Shown piece by piece: positions 61,927-64,000 of a DNA stretch of 64,000 nucleotides. This DNA is from Desulfobulbus rhabdoformis. GTDB taxonomy: Bacteria > Desulfobacterota > Desulfobulbia > Desulfobulbales > Desulfobulbaceae. Location: assembly GCF_016919065.1 (NCBI RefSeq), contig NZ_JAFFQA010000017.1, forward strand, positions 1 to 64,000. Reading direction: 5' to 3'. The position numbers and the translations under genes are program-made. A model generated the notes under the pieces. The model made no database searches, was not told the origin of the DNA, and was given only the letters and a program-made list of their open reading frames with translations. Numbering within the stretch: position 1 is the first letter of the stretch; every line of letters starts with the position of its first letter.

Positions 61927-61954
61927 GGTACTGCTTTCGTTGTTGTGTGGCGCT

Positions 61955-62194
61955 TTAACGTGCTGCCGCTTTACTAATGAGCCAATCCACACAGCTCTGT
62001 TTCGGAAGCATAGTATTTCTTCCGAGTTTAAAAGCCCCATACGGCCCTTCACCTCGGCTGATAGAGTTTGCTACCGTTCGGTTGCTGTAAGCCCCACCTG
62101 AGAAACGATTGAATTCTTTTAATGCAACCATCTCCCCTGGCCATGCCTCAGCAGTCCTTTTGATTACTTCTTCATATTCTGGCATTGATTTCAC
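61955..62194 (-). CDS. AlpA-like DNA-binding/excisionase protein
   Basis: 79 residues. The pattern VALKEFNRFSGGAYSNRTVA, then SISRGEGPYGAFKLGRNTML, fits the winged-helix AlpA/excisionase class: a recognition helix followed by a wing and a C-terminal Trp helix (CVDWLISKAAAR). Such proteins activate integrase expression and excision in islands and prophages. It lies between the integrase-side genes and the replication operon. Two palindromes upstream may be its operators. Confidence 0.65.
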   Translation of the reverse strand: MKSMPEYEEVIKRTAEAWPGEMVALKEFNRFSGGAYSNRTVANSISRGEGPYGAFKLGRNTMLPKQSCVDWLISKAAAR

Positions 62195-62239
62195 TCTGAA
62201 CTGTTGTGCAGATACAGCCGTCGACAGATGTATCAGTTT

Positions 62240-62280
62240 GCATATATGCGTTCCTCATTTGAGGTAACAATATTACCCTC
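62240..62280. promoter_or_regulatory. Operator-like palindromes upstream of the AlpA-like gene
   Basis: GCATATATGC (62240-62249) is a perfect palindrome, and GAGGTAACAATATTACCCTC (62261-62280) is a near-perfect one. They lie 46-86 bp upstream of the AlpA-like start. Confidence 0.45.
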
Positions 62281-62339
62281 GTGAGCATAAAACAAGAATA
62301 AAATTACGTAATATCAATGACTTAACATGGAATTTTAAT

Positions 62340-62394
62340 AGGGAATGAAAGAAAAAAAAAGAAAAGCCCTGGTGCCAAGAAATGACACAAGGGC
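62340..62394 (-). terminator. Terminator of the 263-residue gene
   Basis: GCCCTTGTG / CACCAGGGC form a stem (62366-62394) followed on the minus strand by a long T-rich run. Confidence 0.75.
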
Positions 62395-62458
62395 AATGAG
62401 TTAGGAGGGAATATTTGAAAGGGAATTTAAAGGGGAAATGAAAGGGAAATTTTTTTAT

Positions 62459-63250
62459 TTACTTGTTGTTGATAATTCGCCGTAAATCGGATTCTCTCAG
62501 TCCTTTTTCAGGTTTAACACCTCGCTTTGGTGGACGCTCTTCAAACTCAATGCTAAGCCGTTCAGCACGGGCTATGATGGTTTTTCGGTCAAGGCCGGTA
62601 AATTTCATCATCTCTGGAAATGTCCACACTACGGGGTCAACACGGTCAAGATCTTCCTGAAAAACTGCAGGCCTATTAGCTCGTGATATTTCATCACGAA
62701 CCGCTGTAGTCCCCCAACACCCGCTTTCCCCCCTCGCAATGGCAAGGTCGATCTGTTCTTGCACGGTCATTATCACTTGTGAGGATTGGTCATCCTGCGG
62801 AGTGGCTACCGGGTGTTTGCTACGATATTCCTCCTTGAACCGTTCCAACTCTTCATAGCCAATAATGATGTTTTGTATGGTGATTTGAACACCGCCAGAT
62901 GGATGTATTCTCTCCCGGGGAGTATTTGAGTGGTCAGGGAACCCTTCATATAAAAAATTACCATAAGGCCCAGCCATTGATAAATTGTACTGCCACTCTT
63001 CGTTTAATCGTTGCCCATAGAATGTTTTTTCAGGCCAATACAGGCTTACCGGCCCCCTAAATGCGCGATTCTGTAAACTCGTATCCTCTTGGGCGTTAGC
63101 CGGAATACGCACATAACAATCGACCTCTGGGAGCAGGATAGAGGGGATAATTTCCAGCATTTCAATTTGACGTAGTACTTTTTCTTGCGTCCACTTTAGC
63201 TCCTGCGCCGCTTCTTCAATCGTGTACCACTTGTTTTTCATATCCTTCAC
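62459..63250 (-). CDS. Hypothetical protein with N-terminal helix-turn-helix
   Basis: 263 residues. The start WYTIEEAAQELKWTQEKVLR (~7-26) is a MerR/excisionase-like helix-turn-helix. The centre is an unrecognised beta-rich region (RGPVSLYWPEKTFYGQRLNE). Near the end, TFPEMMKFTGLDRKTIIARA (~214-233) looks like a second helix-turn-helix, which would make a two-headed DNA-binding protein. It is beside the integrase and may control it. Ends with a good terminator. Confidence 0.6.
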   Translation of the reverse strand: MKDMKNKWYTIEEAAQELKWTQEKVLRQIEMLEIIPSILLPEVDCYVRIPANAQEDTSLQNRAFRGPVSLYWPEKTFYGQRLNEEWQYNLSMAGPYGNFLYEGFPDHSNTPRERIHPSGGVQITIQNIIIGYEELERFKEEYRSKHPVATPQDDQSSQVIMTVQEQIDLAIARGESGCWGTTAVRDEISRANRPAVFQEDLDRVDPVVWTFPEMMKFTGLDRKTIIARAERLSIEFEERPPKRGVKPEKGLRESDLRRIINNK

Positions 63251-63333
63251 CTCTGAAGGTCACCTAAAAAATACCGGGCAGACGGTCAGGTTAACCGCTT
63301 TTCAGGAGCTACCCTAGCCCGGCAATCTGCTGT

Positions 63334-64000
63334 TTATTGTGCCTGTTTACTCAGTTCGACAACCTTGTGGTTTTGTTGTTGGTCAAGCGTCTGCATAGCA
63401 TTCCTGACACTGGCATCGTTCACGTGAGCGTAACGAATAGTCATGGCAAGAGTTTTGTGGCCAAGGATTTTGGCAATAGTCGGGAGCTCCACCCCAGCAT
63501 TAACAAGCCAGGAGGCGCAACTGTGGCGCAAGGTATGGAAGACTACCTTCATGCGCCGGTCGGTAATACCATCGTTTAATCCCAACTCATCAATCACTCT
63601 TTCGACCACCTTTGAGATGGCCTTCATCTGTCCTCCTTTACGCGAAGGGAAAACGAGCTCATCGGATTTGCCACGCTCCAGGCCAGAGAACATCTGGAAA
63701 ATAGCATCACTCATATACGCTGACCGGCTTTCCCCGTTCTTGGGGTCAACTATCAGGATAGACCGGTTATCCATATTTATGTGTTGCCAGAGGAGAGATG
63801 CAATTTCACCAAATCGCATTCCGGTGTTCAGCGATAACAGGCAGATGTTGTGGGTTTGCTCTGAGTGCGGCCTGATTGCTTCTAACAAGGCCGTTGCCTC
63901 ATTAGGGGAAAGATAGCGCTGGCGCTTGTTGTCCAGCTTCTGTTTCTTAAGAAAGTGCTGTGTAGGAGGGGCACCCTTATAAATACTGATAATGGATGCA
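63334..64000 (-). CDS. int: Tyrosine recombinase/integrase, N-terminus outside the window
   Basis: About 221 C-terminal codons; the frame stays open to the right edge. Catalytic residues: LNTGMRFGEIASLLW (first Arg), a Lys in VDPKNGESRS, KVVFHTLRHSCASWLV (His-x-x-Arg), IAKILGHKTLAMTIRYAHVN (His and nucleophile Tyr). It inserts and excises the element, probably at the 3' end of tRNA-Lys(CTT), some 10 kb away at the element's other end. No stop or frameshift is visible. Confidence 0.93.
   Translation of the reverse strand, partial: ASIISIYKGAPPTQHFLKKQKLDNKRQRYLSPNEATALLEAIRPHSEQTHNICLLSLNTGMRFGEIASLLWQHINMDNRSILIVDPKNGESRSAYMSDAIFQMFSGLERGKSDELVFPSRKGGQMKAISKVVERVIDELGLNDGITDRRMKVVFHTLRHSCASWLVNAGVELPTIAKILGHKTLAMTIRYAHVNDASVRNAMQTLDQQQNHKVVELSKQAQ

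Overview
The window looks like a chromosomal stretch of an anaerobic, sulfate-reducer-type deltaproteobacterium, most likely near Desulfobulbaceae. This is inferred from gene content and was not tested by a database search. The supporting content is an indolepyruvate:ferredoxin oxidoreductase with two phenylacetate-CoA ligases and a Liv-type amino-acid transporter, tandem GlgC-like enzymes, a reduced 2-hydroxyacyl-CoA-dehydratase-type pair, a PEP-CTERM protein, and tRNA genes that encode CCA. Almost all genes are on the minus strand.

Region 1 (1-15.1 kb) is an accessory island ending at the 3' end of a tRNA-Arg(CCT). From the left it holds an IS66-family transposase end that has truncated a PIN-GNAT gene. 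Next come a P-loop kinase-like gene, a HEPN-like protein, a degenerate tRNA-Ser-like sequence followed by a perfect 24-bp palindrome, a SEFIR-domain protein, and a ParA-type ATPase with an unrecognised partner. A zinc-ribbon/WYL membrane-protein gene is split by an IS21-family element; the joint can be reconstructed exactly. The rest is prophage debris: two repressor (S24) fragments flanking a PD-(D/E)xK nuclease-like gene, small zinc-ribbon proteins, two tiny acidic/basic genes, and a decayed endolysin next to the tRNA.

Region 2 (15.1-53.0 kb) is core chromosome. It has tandem ADP-glucose pyrophosphorylase-like genes and a DHH phosphoesterase. LptG is followed by a mini HgdB/HgdC-like pair, and a 36-residue Cys/Lys-rich protein and an FKBP isomerase follow. 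Then comes a 12-kb aryl-acid/amino-acid cluster (paaK, livFGMHK, ACT protein, paaK, iorB, iorA). After it lie a DUF3352-like exported protein, an ABC-F ATPase, a REP-associated transposase between two REP pairs, a radical SAM gene, rnc, tRNA-Cys, a PEP-CTERM protein, thpR, nadC, valS, a dGTPase, prfB with its programmed frameshift, lnt, corC and tRNA-Lys(CTT). Several families of palindromic repeats lie between genes; one ~130-bp repeat flanks paaK as an inverted pair.

Region 3 (53.0 kb to the right edge) is an integrated phage-derived element, probably inserted at tRNA-Lys, with a tyrosine integrase running off the window. It has an AlpA-like regulator, a primase-polymerase/ATPase replication protein, small overlapping genes including tandem paralogues, and intact-looking small and large terminase genes. 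No portal or capsid genes are seen. A Mu-gpF-like head gene carries an in-frame TGA and has lost its C-terminal metal motif. An AT-rich KAP-family P-loop NTPase, a defence-type gene, occupies the end next to the tRNA. The element is either a decayed prophage or a satellite-like island.

The most promising leads are the defence-type gene set at 0.4-7 kb, the KAP gene carried by the terminase-bearing element, the mini HgdB/HgdC pair behind lptG, the hairpin cluster at 61.8 kb, and the tRNA-like/palindrome unit at 2.5 kb.
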